Shown here in pieces: positions 1-9,328 of a stretch of DNA of 54,628 nt. The notes beneath the pieces were generated by a model. It was not told where the DNA came from. It searched no databases and was given only the letters and a program-made list of their open reading frames with translations. Origin of the DNA: an uncultured Burkholderiales bacterium. Lineage in GTDB: Bacteria > Pseudomonadota > Gammaproteobacteria > Burkholderiales > Burkholderiaceae_C. Made by a program: the position numbers and the translations under genes. The stretch is taken from positions 1 through 54,628 of the forward strand of contig CAIRBP010000021.1 in the NCBI GenBank assembly GCA_903876885.1. Reading direction: 5' to 3'. Numbering within the stretch: position 1 is the first letter of the stretch; every line of letters starts with the position of its first letter.

Positions 1-1439
1 ACAGTTGCGCTAGATAGACCCGCTATTTGAGGCGTCGTCAGCACCGATATATCTGTCGTGCTTAAATTCGCCACTTGGTTACTTGTCAGCGCGTTAAGCT
101 GAACCGTTGTAAGCGCAGCAACCTGCGCTGTTGTTAGTGCGGCTACACCAGTTGTAGCTAACGCTAATATTGCAGCTGGATTTAAGGCTTGAATGTCCGC
201 AGTACTCAGCGCTTGAATTTGATCACCGGATAAAGAGGAAATAGTTGCTGTAGTTAAATTGGCCACTTGAGCCGAAGTTAAAGAAAGCACCTGCGTAGTA
301 GAAAGAGTAGCAACTTGACTGGTGTTCAAAGCTTGCAAAGCATTTGTATTTAAATTCGGAATTTCAGAAGTCGTAAGCGCTGCAACTTGATCAGTAGTTA
401 AAGCTGAAATCTCAGTTGAAGTTAAGGCAGCTATTTGCTGCGTTGTTAAGGTTGAGATTTGACTTGTCGATAAAGAGTTAATACCAAGTGAGACGAGAGA
501 TACGATTTGCGAGGTATTTAAAGCGTTAATCTGCGTCGTTGTAAAACTAAGCAATTGCCCTTGTGAAAGGGACTGTATTTGAGCACTGTTTAGAGCCGTA
601 ATCTGAGAAGTGGTGAGTGTTACGAGCGCCCCCGTACTTAAACCCGCAACCTGAACCGTCGTTAATCCTCCTACTTGCGTACTGGTTAATGACTGCAATT
701 GTGTAGAAGATAGTGCAAAGAGTTGAGTCGTAGTTAGCGCATCTAAGCTAACGCTTGATAAAGCCTGTAGCTGAAGAGTGGATAACTGTGATACCGAAGT
801 TGTTGACAGGGCCTGTAAGTCCGAAGTCGTTAGTGCTTGGATTTGCACTGATGCCAATGCCGAGACCTGGGCAGTAGTGATACTAACGCTTTGGGCAGTT
901 GAGACGACATTAATTTGCTGGGTACTGAGCCCAATAACCGCTTGGGTTGAGAGAGCTTGAAATTGTGCTGTTGATAAAGCTTGAATGGCTTGAGTCGTTA
1001 TACCGCCCACTTGTTGTGAGCTCAATACGCTTACCTGAGTAGTTGTCAAAGCCCCAATTTGCGATAGTTTAAAAGAAGATAACTGAGAAGAACTTAGAGT
1101 TGCAACTTGTACTGTTGAGAGTACGCTAATTCCTGATGTACTTAGAGCAGCTACTTGGAGATTGCTGAGAGCGGCAATTTGAGAGGTTGATAAAACTGAA
1201 ATGCTAGTTGTATTTAATGATGCAACTTGAGTTGTACTAAAAGACTGCACCTGGGGAACAGAAAATGCAACAACTTGCGTACTAAGCAATTTACTGATCT
1301 GATAGCTAGTTAAAGCACTCACCAAAGTTGTAGACAACGTTCGTACCTGATCCGTACTAATGCCTTGAACCTGACTTTCAGTCAGAATCGCCATCTGTGT
1401 CGAGGACAGGTTTGTTAAAAATGCAGCGTTAATAGACAT
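1..1439 (-). CDS. Octapeptide-repeat protein, N-terminal part (runs off the window)
   Basis: The frame is open from an ATG at 1439 to the window edge (479 codons plus 2 bases). After about 10 residues the protein is 58 complete tandem octads plus a partial one, in a single register with no insertion or deletion. The consensus is L-[S/T]-[T/S]-x-Q-[V/I/L]-x-[A/S]. Position 1 is Leu in 50 of 58 units, position 5 is Gln in 40, and position 6 is hydrophobic in 57. The repeats hold only about 13 charged residues, no Cys, Trp or His, and one Tyr. There is no N-terminal signal peptide. I do not recognise the family. Low charge, great length and Ser/Thr/Gln richness suggest a secreted or surface fibrous protein, perhaps exported by a type I-like route, but that is inference. 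An in-frame stop at 1467-1469 limits the start. No clear ribosome binding site precedes the ATG; a TTG at 1457 is an alternative. Confidence 0.85.
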   Translation of the reverse strand, partial: MSINAAFLTNLSSTQMAILTESQVQGISTDQVRTLSTTLVSALTSYQISKLLSTQVVAFSVPQVQSFSTTQVASLNTTSISVLSTSQIAALSNLQVAALSTSGISVLSTVQVATLSSSQLSSFKLSQIGALTTTQVSVLSSQQVGGITTQAIQALSTAQFQALSTQAVIGLSTQQINVVSTAQSVSITTAQVSALASVQIQALTTSDLQALSTTSVSQLSTLQLQALSSVSLDALTTTQLFALSSTQLQSLTSTQVGGLTTVQVAGLSTGALVTLTTSQITALNSAQIQSLSQGQLLSFTTTQINALNTSQIVSLVSLGINSLSTSQISTLTTQQIAALTSTEISALTTDQVAALTTSEIPNLNTNALQALNTSQVATLSTTQVLSLTSAQVANLTTATISSLSGDQIQALSTADIQALNPAAILALATTGVAALTTAQVAALTTVQLNALTSNQVANLSTTDISVLTTPQIAGLSSAT

Positions 1440-1823
1440 TTCAGAGATGCCAATCAATAAAATTAGTCATTTATGGGGACTAATTCAGGTTAAAAAATAC
1501 AAAACTTGACCAGGCAAATCCCGAATAGAGAGTTGATGAACATTGACTGTTCGCACAACTTTTACCCCCTTGGGCGGACGAGCCTGAATACATTCAAAAT
1601 TCACGAACGAATTTACCGCCTCTTATTAATCGACCGCAATTGCGAATTCTTTAGGGGTTTTTTATAATTTTTTTAATATTATTTTTAATAATAAACAAAA
1701 GTGATTACATTAGTATTAAAAACTTAGAGCGCCGTGCATAATCAACCAATTTAATACTTTCTCATGACTGCAAGCTTATCAGACTCTAGTTATTTCTGAT
1801 TTATTAAAATCAAGTCTATACAA
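1440..1823. other. AT-rich intergenic region between divergent genes
   Basis: This 384-bp gap separates the repeat-protein gene (minus) from the cytochrome gene (plus). It holds no convincing open frame. About 1658-1700 is very AT-rich, as expected for promoter DNA serving one or both genes, but I cannot assign -35/-10 boxes with confidence. A hairpin at 1461-1485 is listed separately. Confidence 0.6.
1461..1485 (-). promoter_or_regulatory. Hairpin in the leader of the repeat-protein gene
   Basis: AATTAGTC (1461-1468) and GACTAATT (1478-1485) form a perfect 8-bp stem with a 9-nt loop, 21 nt upstream of the ATG at 1439. The loop and flanks lack a T-run, so this is not an intrinsic terminator. 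A role in translation or mRNA stability is inference. I could not match it to a known riboswitch. Confidence 0.35.
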
Positions 1824-2324
1824 ATGAATTATCTAAAAATCCTAATTTTTTCAAGCCTACTGGCTGTGAATTTAATGACCTTAGCGACTGAAAAACCAGT
1901 TGATACGCAAAACTCAGTTCTGGAGTTACGCTATGGAGTAGAGAGCCTAGCCTACTTTCCACAACTTAGCGAATTTATGATCACAACCCAAAGGCAACAC
2001 ACTAAATTATGGTTTGCTGGAATTGGCAAAAAATGGGAACTAGCAGGCTACGCTCTAGATGCAATGGAAAAAAATTTTGATGAGACAGCGAAATATCATC
2101 CCATTTTTAACAAAGAGGTACCACTAGGTTCTCATTTAACTAAGTATTTAGAGAAACCTTTGGGAGATTTACGAACTTCTATAGATAATAAAGATGGTCG
2201 TTTCTTTAAAAAATCATTTGATAATTTAACATCGGCTTGCAATGCTTGTCACATAGCCGAAAACCTCAGATTCATAGTTGTACAAAAGCCCACATTTTTA
2301 CCTTTTGATAATCAAAAATTTTAA
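1824..2324 (+). CDS. Periplasmic c-type cytochrome, class II-like
   Basis: This 166-residue protein starts with a signal peptide (basic start, hydrophobic residues about 5-20). It carries one heme c attachment motif, CNACH, at residues 139-143 near the C-terminus. A C-terminal CxxCH after a mostly helical body is the layout of class II (cytochrome c'-like) proteins. The protein should be exported, receive heme covalently in the periplasm, and act in electron transfer or gas/redox sensing; its partner is unknown. It reads toward the oxygenase-like gene 29 bp downstream and may be cotranscribed with it. The start is the first ATG in the frame and directly precedes the signal peptide. The heme-binding call is firm; the subfamily is less sure. 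Confidence 0.8.
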   Translation: MNYLKILIFSSLLAVNLMTLATEKPVDTQNSVLELRYGVESLAYFPQLSEFMITTQRQHTKLWFAGIGKKWELAGYALDAMEKNFDETAKYHPIFNKEVPLGSHLTKYLEKPLGDLRTSIDNKDGRFFKKSFDNLTSACNACHIAENLRFIVVQKPTFLPFDNQKF

Positions 2325-2353
2325 CCAACCTTTGATTTAACCTTTCCTCAGCC

Positions 2354-2932
2354 ATGGATTCAATCTCAGACCTTGAACTAACACAAATATCAGTTCCGCT
2401 ACAACTACCTGTATTTTGCTGCGACTTAAATCCACATGTACGTGAACTCACTTTGGCCAAAGAAGCGGTGGAAGAACTCCGTATTTCACACCCCGAGTCT
2501 ATTGAATCCAATGTAAAAGCAACCTATTCAAGCTCCTACAAAAGTCATCTTCTAAATTCAAAATTAGTCCCCCTAACCGAACTTGTGATGAAGATTGCAA
2601 AAAAAGCTTCTAAACAAACACTAAGTTGTGATCTCGATGCGATTAACGTCGATTTATTTACTGCAGACTGTTGGTGTGCAATTTATGAAAAAACGGATGA
2701 GACCATTCCGCACAACCACTTTCCTTCTGATTTTTCTGCAGTAGTCTATTTAGAGGCAGGGCCACTCAGTGCACCGATTATTTTTGCGAACTCAATTCTA
2801 GTTAATCCTGTTCCGGGAACTTTGGTCTTATTTCCAGGAATCTTAAACCATCACGTACCGCCCACCGAGGGTAGGCGCGTCGTAGTTGCAATGAATCTAT
2901 TCAAAGTCCCGCGTTTTACCGACGCAAGTTAA
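2354..2932 (+). CDS. Putative 2-oxoglutarate/Fe(II)-dependent oxygenase
   Basis: The protein is 192 residues long. The C-terminal half has the double-stranded beta-helix signature of the putative 2OG-Fe(II) oxygenases: an HNHFPSD segment (His120, His122, Asp126) before a beta strand reading SAVVYLEAG, then FPGILNHHVPP with His166/His167, then an Arg-rich strand (Arg174, Arg175) that would hold the 2-oxoglutarate carboxylate. Iron ligands are inferred from these positions. The N-terminal 90 residues are less conserved and could set substrate choice. Substrate unknown; related proteins are often phage- or host-encoded hydroxylases of unknown target. The stop codon abuts the uvrD stop, so the two genes converge with no spacer and no room for a separate terminator. 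Confidence 0.7.
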   Translation: MDSISDLELTQISVPLQLPVFCCDLNPHVRELTLAKEAVEELRISHPESIESNVKATYSSSYKSHLLNSKLVPLTELVMKIAKKASKQTLSCDLDAINVDLFTADCWCAIYEKTDETIPHNHFPSDFSAVVYLEAGPLSAPIIFANSILVNPVPGTLVLFPGILNHHVPPTEGRRVVVAMNLFKVPRFTDAS

Positions 2933-5392
2933 TTAGGTTTCGACCTTTGTTAACTTTGCTACAGACAGTGCAAGCCATTTGACCCCATGCCTTGGAAAAT
3001 TAACTTGCGCTCGAGCGTCGTCCGCGTTTCCTTCAAGCGAGATGACCTTGCCCTCTCCAAACTTAGTATGAAAGACCTCTACGCCAACTTGTACCCATTG
3101 GTTAGGTCCCTCCTTAGGTCGCTGGACTACGGGCTCAAGTGGCGCACTCGCATTAGCCCTTTTATAGGGACTTATATTTGAATAGGAGGAGTTCTTGCTC
3201 TTACCCGAGTCCCAAGCCCCCCAGGTCGGCAGGGGTGTTGCGCTCTTTGGGGGGGTGAGCGATTTAAGCGCGTGAGTAGGCAACTCGTCAACAAATCTTG
3301 AGCGAATGTTATACCTAGTTTGTCCGTGGAGCATTCTTGTTTGAGAATGACTCAGATATAAACGCCTTCTTGCGCGTGTAATAGCCACGTACATCAAGCG
3401 ACGCTCCTCCTCCAAACCGTTGTGATCATTCATAGAGTTTTCATGAGGGAATAAACCCTCCTCTAGACCCGTAATAAATACGCAGTCAAACTCCAAACCT
3501 TTTGCAGCATGAACCGTCATCAGTTGCACCGCCTCATGTCCAGCCTGAGCTTGGTTATCGCCTGCCTCAAGCGCGGCGTGTGTCAAAAATGCGATCAAAG
3601 GAGACTGTGTTTCTCCCGTATCTTCGTTTGTGAAGGTGAGTGTGCCAGACGTGATCTGTTCCTGAGTCGGTTCGTCCAGCACCTCTGGAGCGTTTTTTAG
3701 ACCTGCATTTTTCTGCGCAACTGCGATTGCATCACGTCCAAATCCCTCTAACATTACAAAGCTCTGAGCGGCATTGACCAACTCAAGCAAATTCTCAACT
3801 CGGTCGGCTCCCTCACGCTCTGCCCTGTAATGTTCCACGAGTTTAGACTGATCAAGCACCAACTCGACAATATCTTTTAAAGTGCAGTTTACGGCCTGAG
3901 CTCTGATTTCATTAATAAGCGTAATAAAGGCGCTAAGGTTTACGCCTGCTTTGCCGCTCATAAGGGGCACCGCTTCATACAAAGAAATTCCCTTCTCTCT
4001 GGCTATATCGGTTAAATGCTCAAGTGTTCTAGCTCCTATACCGCGTGTTGGAAAATTAACCACTCGCAAGAAACTCGTATCATCGCTTGGATTCTCCAAA
4101 AGCCTCAAATAGGCCAACGCACTCTTGATCTCAGCACGCTCAAAGAAACGCAAACCGCCGTAAACGCGGTAAGGTACGGCGTTATTAAACAACGTTGTTT
4201 CAATTACCCGACTTTGCGCGTTACTGCGGTACAAAATTGCAATTTCACTTTTATTCGTTACACCGCTCTCAGTATTTCCATTTTCACCATCACGTAGTAA
4301 TTGTTTTAGCTCCTCAACCAACCACTGAGCCTCTAATAGATCAGTTGGAGTCTCAATTAGTCTGACGGGCTCACCCGCTCCTTGGTCCGTGTGCAGGTTC
4401 TTACCAAGCCTCGTTTTATTGTGACCAATTAGATGGTTAGCTGTATCTAAGATATTGCTGTATGAGCGGTAGTTTTGCTCTAACTTAATATGATGCTTAA
4501 CCCTAAACTGATCAACAAAATCAGCCATATTACCCACGCGAGCACCCCTAAACGCATAAATACTTTGATCGTCATCGCCAACCGCGAACATACTCGAGTC
4601 AGGTCCACATAGCAACTTAAGCCAGGCATACTGCAGCTTATTGGTATCTTGGAACTCATCAATCAATATATGTTTAAATCGAGTTTGGTAATGGACTCTG
4701 AGGGATTCGTTATCCCTTAAGAGCTCATAGGAGCGAAGCATTAACTCAGCGAAATCGACAACGCCTTCCTTTTGACACTGCGCTTCATAGAGTTGATAAA
4801 GCTCGACCAACTTTCTCGTATCCGAGTCTTTTACGATAATTTGTTCAGGCCTTAGGCCCTCCTCTTTAGATCCGGCAATAAACCACATCGTTTGTTTAGC
4901 AGGATACCTTTCTTCATCGACTTTGAATTCTTTATACAGTCGCTTGATACAAGAGAGCTGATCTTGGGTATCAAGGATTTGAAAGGCTTGGGGTAAATTC
5001 GCAATTTTCCAATGCGCTCGTAAGAACCGATTGCATAAACCGTGAAACGTTCCAATCCACATTCCTTTGGCATGAATGGGTAACATCGAAGACAGTCGGG
5101 TAAGCATCTCCTTTGCTGCCTTATTTGTAAAAGTGACACCGAGAATCCCACCAGGTGAGACTTGCCCGGTTTGAAGTAGCCAGGCGATACGAGTCGTTAA
5201 AACGCGCGTCTTTCCTGAGCCAGCACCGGCCAAGATTAGCGCATGCTCATTAGGGAGCTCGACTGCAGCGCGCTGCTCTGCGTTAAGACCTCGCGTTAAC
5301 GGAGACTGCGTGGGCTCTTTCTTTGACATCTCTCCAGCAAAGTGCTCCCCAGAGCCTTCAGAATCAATATCGTCGGTGTTATGTTCTTGCAT
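2933..5392 (-). CDS. uvrD: ATP-dependent DNA helicase UvrD/PcrA-type
   Basis: This 819-residue protein is a superfamily 1A 3'-to-5' DNA helicase acting in nucleotide excision and mismatch repair. The helicase motifs appear in order: the Q-motif region (LNAEQRAAV), Walker A GAGSGKT (residues 56-62), motif Ia (GVTFTNKAAKEM), IGTFHGL, Walker B DEFQDT, motif III GDDDQSIYAFRGA, NYRS, and motifs V/VI (TVHAAKGLEFD; VAITRARRRLYL). The C-terminus ends in a short Tudor-like segment of the kind UvrD/PcrA use for protein contacts. The length is slightly above the E. coli enzyme because of about 30 polar residues at the N-terminus. It runs convergent with the oxygenase-like gene. It is UvrD-type rather than Rep by the C-terminal domain. 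Confidence 0.95.
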   Translation of the reverse strand: MQEHNTDDIDSEGSGEHFAGEMSKKEPTQSPLTRGLNAEQRAAVELPNEHALILAGAGSGKTRVLTTRIAWLLQTGQVSPGGILGVTFTNKAAKEMLTRLSSMLPIHAKGMWIGTFHGLCNRFLRAHWKIANLPQAFQILDTQDQLSCIKRLYKEFKVDEERYPAKQTMWFIAGSKEEGLRPEQIIVKDSDTRKLVELYQLYEAQCQKEGVVDFAELMLRSYELLRDNESLRVHYQTRFKHILIDEFQDTNKLQYAWLKLLCGPDSSMFAVGDDDQSIYAFRGARVGNMADFVDQFRVKHHIKLEQNYRSYSNILDTANHLIGHNKTRLGKNLHTDQGAGEPVRLIETPTDLLEAQWLVEELKQLLRDGENGNTESGVTNKSEIAILYRSNAQSRVIETTLFNNAVPYRVYGGLRFFERAEIKSALAYLRLLENPSDDTSFLRVVNFPTRGIGARTLEHLTDIAREKGISLYEAVPLMSGKAGVNLSAFITLINEIRAQAVNCTLKDIVELVLDQSKLVEHYRAEREGADRVENLLELVNAAQSFVMLEGFGRDAIAVAQKNAGLKNAPEVLDEPTQEQITSGTLTFTNEDTGETQSPLIAFLTHAALEAGDNQAQAGHEAVQLMTVHAAKGLEFDCVFITGLEEGLFPHENSMNDHNGLEEERRLMYVAITRARRRLYLSHSQTRMLHGQTRYNIRSRFVDELPTHALKSLTPPKSATPLPTWGAWDSGKSKNSSYSNISPYKRANASAPLEPVVQRPKEGPNQWVQVGVEVFHTKFGEGKVISLEGNADDARAQVNFPRHGVKWLALSVAKLTKVET

Positions 5393-5576
5393 TCTTTAAT
5401 TGTAGGTTCAACAAGCTGTTTTCTGTGACTTATTCCAAATGGCCTGCCAAAGTATTTGGCTTCTGGGCGATATAGCATTAGAATCACTTACCGGGCCCAA
5501 GTATTCTGCGTCCGGTTTTCCAGAACTGACAGACCAAGCGCCCCTCTGTATTTTTAACTTGTTTGGAGCTTGGTTC

Positions 5577-6554
5577 ATGGAAATATTCGATTACGAAAAC
5601 ATTCTTCTTCTCCCCAGAAAGTGCCGAGTCGAGAGCCGTTCGCAGTGCGACACCTCTGTGACCTTAGGCGGGCATACCTTTAAGATTCCAGTTGTTCCCG
5701 CGAACATGAAAACCGTGGTTGATGAGTCCATTTGTGAATGGCTTGCGCAGCACGGTTATTTTTATGTCATGCACAGATTTGATTTAGACTGCCTTAAATT
5801 CGTTAAAACGATGAAAGGCAAGAATCTTTTTGCGTCTATTTCCTTGGGCGTTAAAGAGGGTGATTACAGACTCGTCGATCAACTCGTAGAGTCAAAGTTA
5901 ACACCCGAATTCATCACGATAGATATTGCACATGGTCATTCAGATACAGTGCAAAAAATGATTGCTTATTTAAAAACTAAACTCCCCTCCTCATTCATTA
6001 TTGCTGGCAACGTAGGAACACCTGAAGCCGTAATCGATCTAGAGAACTGGGGAGCAGATGCGACCAAAGTAGGCATTGGACCTGGAAAAGTTTGCATCAC
6101 TAAGATAAAGACTGGTTTTGGCACTGGCGGTTGGCAGCTATCAGCACTTAAATGGTGTGCGAGGGTTGCAACTAAACCCATCATTGCTGATGGGGGTATC
6201 CGAGAGCACGGCGACATTGCAAAAAGCATTCGTTTTGGCGCAACCATGATCATGATTGGCTCCATGCTTGCTGGACACGAAGAGAGTCCCGGTAAAACAG
6301 TTGAAGTTGACGGAAAAAGATACAAAGAGTATTACGGCAGCGCGAGCGACTTCAATAAAGGCGAATACAAACATGTCGAGGGAAAACGAATTCTCGAACC
6401 CATCAAAGGTCACCTCAAAGATACTCTTCGCGAAATGCAAGAGGATATCCAAAGTTCCGTATCTTATGCAGGTGGCCTAAAACTCATGGATATTAGGCGT
6501 GTAAATTACGTAACTCTTGGAGGGGACAACGCAGGCGAACACCTTCTAATGTAA
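5577..6554 (+). CDS. guaC: GMP reductase
   Basis: GuaC reduces GMP to IMP with NADPH, releasing ammonia, and returns guanine nucleotides to the purine pool. The 325-residue protein begins at MEIFDY, the usual N-terminus of the family. The open frame extends upstream to 5439, but the extra 46 residues have no family match, and a GGAG at 5565-5568 lies 8 nt before the ATG at 5577. The (beta/alpha)8 barrel carries the [11 protein letters not shown] loop with the catalytic Cys173, followed by the glycine-rich GFGTGG stretch. It is separated from divergent uvrD by 184 bp and faces acnB across a terminator. The IMPDH/GMPR superfamily is certain; the absence of CBS domains and the loop sequence favour GMP reductase. 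Confidence 0.93.
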   Translation: MEIFDYENILLLPRKCRVESRSQCDTSVTLGGHTFKIPVVPANMKTVVDESICEWLAQHGYFYVMHRFDLDCLKFVKTMKGKNLFASISLGVKEGDYRLVDQLVESKLTPEFITIDIAHGHSDTVQKMIAYLKTKLPSSFIIAGNVGTPEAVIDLENWGADATKVGIGPGKVCITKIKTGFGTGGWQLSALKWCARVATKPIIADGGIREHGDIAKSIRFGATMIMIGSMLAGHEESPGKTVEVDGKRYKEYYGSASDFNKGEYKHVEGKRILEPIKGHLKDTLREMQEDIQSSVSYAGGLKLMDIRRVNYVTLGGDNAGEHLLM

Positions 6555-6577
6555 TATTTATTTGGTGTAAATAAGGC

Positions 6578-6617
6578 AATGGAGGCCAGAGCATTAATGC
6601 TTTGACCTCCATTTTTT
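6578..6617 (+). terminator. Intrinsic terminator of guaC
   Basis: A long near-perfect inverted repeat (AATGGAGG at 6578-6585 pairing with CCTCCATT at 6606-6613, inner stem continuing through GCATT/AATGC) is followed by a run of T. It lies 23 bp after the guaC stop. The reverse orientation lacks a T-run, so it serves guaC rather than acnB. Confidence 0.8.
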
Positions 6618-6651
6618 ATGTAAGCGGTTTTAAATCCGCTTTATTCGTAAA

Positions 6652-9237
6652 TCAGGATGCAACGTGGGATGCAACTTCCTTGTATTCATCAATTTGATCG
6701 AAGTTCAGATACTTATAAATTGATTTTTCATTTGCACTGAGTACGCCAATATCCGTTAAGTATTCTGCTTTTGTTGGAATCCTTCCAAGCTTGGATGCCA
6801 CAGAAGACAACTCAGCAGATCCTAAATAAACATTAGTATTCTTACCCAAGCGGTTGGGGAAGTTTCGCGTGCTGGTTGACATCACAGTTGCGCCTTCTTT
6901 AACCTGAGCTTGGTTACCCATGCATAGTGAACATCCAGGCATCTCCATACGCGCACCCGCAGCACCAAAGACTCCGTAGTGACCTTCAAGCGTTAACTGC
7001 TCAGCGTCCATCTTTGTCGGAGGAGCCATCCAAAGCTTAACTGGTATGTCGCGCTTGCCCTCAAGGAGTTTGGAGGCTGCTCGGAAATGACCGATGTTGG
7101 TCATACAAGAACCAATGAATACCTCATCAATTTTTTGACCTGCAACATCCGATAAAGTTTTTGCATCATCTGGATCGTTTGGACAGCACACGATGGGCTC
7201 CGTAATCTCTGCTAGATCGATCTCAATAACAGCAGTGTATTGAGCGTCCTTATCAGCTTGGAGTAGATCTGGCTTTTTAAGCCAAGCCTCCATGGCCTGA
7301 ATACGGCGAATAATTGTTCTTGCATCACTGTAGCCCTGTGCAATCATGTTTTTGAGTAAGACGATGTTGCTGTGAATATACTCAATGATCGGCTCTTTAT
7401 TCAGATGCACCGTGCATCCCGCTGCGGATCGTTCCGCAGAGGCATCTGATAACTCGAAGGCTTGTTCTACCTTAAGATCTGAGAGGCCTTCAATTTCAAG
7501 AATTCTTCCAGAGAAAATATTCTTTTTACCCTTTTTCTCAACCGTCAAAAGTCCTTGCTTGATTGCATACAAGGGGATTGCATGCACTAAGTCTCTTAGA
7601 GTTACACCGGGTTGCATTTTTCCTTTAAAACGGACCAATACTGACTCAGGCATATCAAGTGGCATAACACCCGTTGCAGCTGCAAATGCAACCAAACCAG
7701 AGCCCGCCGGAAAACTAATACCAATCGGGAAACGAGTATGACTGTCCCCTCCCGTACCAACTGTATCTGGGAGCAACATTCTGTTAAGCCATGAGTGAAT
7801 AATACCGTCACCCGGTTTTAAGGATATACCGCCGCGAGTGCTGATGAATTCTGGCAACTCATGGTGCATCTTTACATCAACTGGTTTGGGATAAGCAGCG
7901 GTATGACAAAAAGACTGCATTACCAAATCAGATGAGAATCCCAAACAAGCCAAATCTTTTAACTCATCACGCGTCATTGGACCAGTCGTGTCCTGAGAGC
8001 CAACAGATGTCATACGTGGCTCACAGTAAGTACCAGGCAGCACACCCTTACCCTCAGGGAGCCCACACGCCCTACCCACCATCTTCTGAGCAAGTGTAAA
8101 TCCGTGAGAGGTTTGCGCAGGTACCTTTGGCAACCTAAAAAGCGTTGAAGGGGGGAGCCCAAGCGCCTCCCGTGCCTTAGCAGTAAGTCCGCGTCCAATG
8201 ATTAAAGGAATTCGTCCGCCGGCACGTACTTCATCAAAGAGGACCTCACTCTTCACCTCAAACTCGGCAATGACTTGACCTCCCTTTAGTGCTTTGCCTT
8301 CATAAGGTCTGAGCTCGATTTCATCACCCATATTCATTTGACTAACATCTAGCTCAATAGGCAGTGCCCCAGCGTCTTCCATCGTGTTGTAGAAAATTGG
8401 GGCTATTTTGTTACCCAGGCAAACACCTCCAAAACGTTTGTTAGGGACGAATGGAATATCTTCACCTGTGAACCATAAAACACTGTTGGTTGCTGATTTG
8501 CGTGATGATCCAGTTCCAACGACATCGCCCACGTAAGCTACTAGATTGCCTTTTGCTCTCAAATCTTCAATAAACTTAACAGGACCTCTCTTACCGTCCT
8601 CTTCTGGAGTGATCCCGTCGCGTTTGTTCTTTAACATTGCAAGAGCATGCAAAGGAATATCAGGACGACTCCATGCATCAGGGGCGGGTGAGAGATCGTC
8701 GGTATTCGTCTCGCCAGTAACTTTTAGGACTGTTAACTTTATGCTCTTGGCAAGTTCGGGACGGGAGGTAAACCACTCCGCATCGGCCCAGCTTTGCAAA
8801 ACGTTCTTAGCGTTTTGATTACCCTTATCAGCCTTTTCTTTGACGTCATGAAATTGATCAAACATCAACAGAGTTTTCTTTAGTCCATCTGCGGCAATTG
8901 GAGCTAATTCTTTGTCGTCTAAAAGTTCAATTAACGGAGTAAGGTTGTATCCACCTAGCATGGTGCTTAGTAGTTCAGTTGCTTTAGCTCTTGAGATCAA
9001 AGCGCAGGGCTGAGTGCCCTTAGCAACAGCGGCTAAAAATGATGCTTTAACTTTAGCAGCGTCGTCCACACCGGCTGGAATTCTATGAGTGATTAATTCA
9101 ACTAAAGTCGCCTCCTCACCTTTTGGGGGCGATTTGAGTAGCTCAATGAGTTCGGCCGTTTGTTTTGCAGTTAATGGCAAAGGGGGAATACCCAATGCGG
9201 CGCGTTCTTTGACATGTTCACGATAAGCCGACAACAT
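6652..9237 (-). CDS. acnB: Aconitate hydratase B (bifunctional, also 2-methylisocitrate dehydratase)
   Basis: AcnB interconverts citrate and isocitrate through cis-aconitate in the TCA cycle, using a [4Fe-4S] cluster. The 861-residue length and the domain order are those of AcnB: an N-terminal HEAT-like domain ([13 protein letters not shown] onward), the swivel domain, then the three cluster-bearing domains. The cluster cysteines are Cys711 (IGSCMTN), Cys769 and Cys772 (GCSLCMG), the same spacing as in E. coli AcnB. It is the last gene of the mdh / CoA-ester lyase / small periplasmic protein / acnB series, 91 bp after the preceding gene, so it may also have its own promoter. No strong terminator is visible on this strand downstream. 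Confidence 0.97.
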   Translation of the reverse strand: MLSAYREHVKERAALGIPPLPLTAKQTAELIELLKSPPKGEEATLVELITHRIPAGVDDAAKVKASFLAAVAKGTQPCALISRAKATELLSTMLGGYNLTPLIELLDDKELAPIAADGLKKTLLMFDQFHDVKEKADKGNQNAKNVLQSWADAEWFTSRPELAKSIKLTVLKVTGETNTDDLSPAPDAWSRPDIPLHALAMLKNKRDGITPEEDGKRGPVKFIEDLRAKGNLVAYVGDVVGTGSSRKSATNSVLWFTGEDIPFVPNKRFGGVCLGNKIAPIFYNTMEDAGALPIELDVSQMNMGDEIELRPYEGKALKGGQVIAEFEVKSEVLFDEVRAGGRIPLIIGRGLTAKAREALGLPPSTLFRLPKVPAQTSHGFTLAQKMVGRACGLPEGKGVLPGTYCEPRMTSVGSQDTTGPMTRDELKDLACLGFSSDLVMQSFCHTAAYPKPVDVKMHHELPEFISTRGGISLKPGDGIIHSWLNRMLLPDTVGTGGDSHTRFPIGISFPAGSGLVAFAAATGVMPLDMPESVLVRFKGKMQPGVTLRDLVHAIPLYAIKQGLLTVEKKGKKNIFSGRILEIEGLSDLKVEQAFELSDASAERSAAGCTVHLNKEPIIEYIHSNIVLLKNMIAQGYSDARTIIRRIQAMEAWLKKPDLLQADKDAQYTAVIEIDLAEITEPIVCCPNDPDDAKTLSDVAGQKIDEVFIGSCMTNIGHFRAASKLLEGKRDIPVKLWMAPPTKMDAEQLTLEGHYGVFGAAGARMEMPGCSLCMGNQAQVKEGATVMSTSTRNFPNRLGKNTNVYLGSAELSSVASKLGRIPTKAEYLTDIGVLSANEKSIYKYLNFDQIDEYKEVASHVAS

Positions 9238-9328
9238 AAATTTCTCCTAACTAATTACAAAAAATAAAACAATTTTTAACCAATATATTTGCTCAAGCAT
9301 CTATTCACAAGACTCCAGAGCTTTGATG

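Noticed and set aside
778-960. Plus-strand frame of 60 codons
   Set aside because: It lies antisense inside the repetitive gene, has no ribosome site, and its composition mirrors the opposite strand.
1-1439. CRISPR-like or satellite array, because of the 24-bp period
   Set aside because: The units are not identical DNA repeats with unique spacers; the period follows an uninterrupted reading frame on the minus strand.
5439-5576. 46-residue N-terminal extension of GMP reductase
   Set aside because: Not family-like; the downstream ATG has a good ribosome site and matches the conserved N-terminus.
6621-6646. Terminator for acnB (AAGCGG/CCGCTT hairpin)
   Set aside because: On the minus strand no T-run follows the stem, so it is not a convincing intrinsic terminator.
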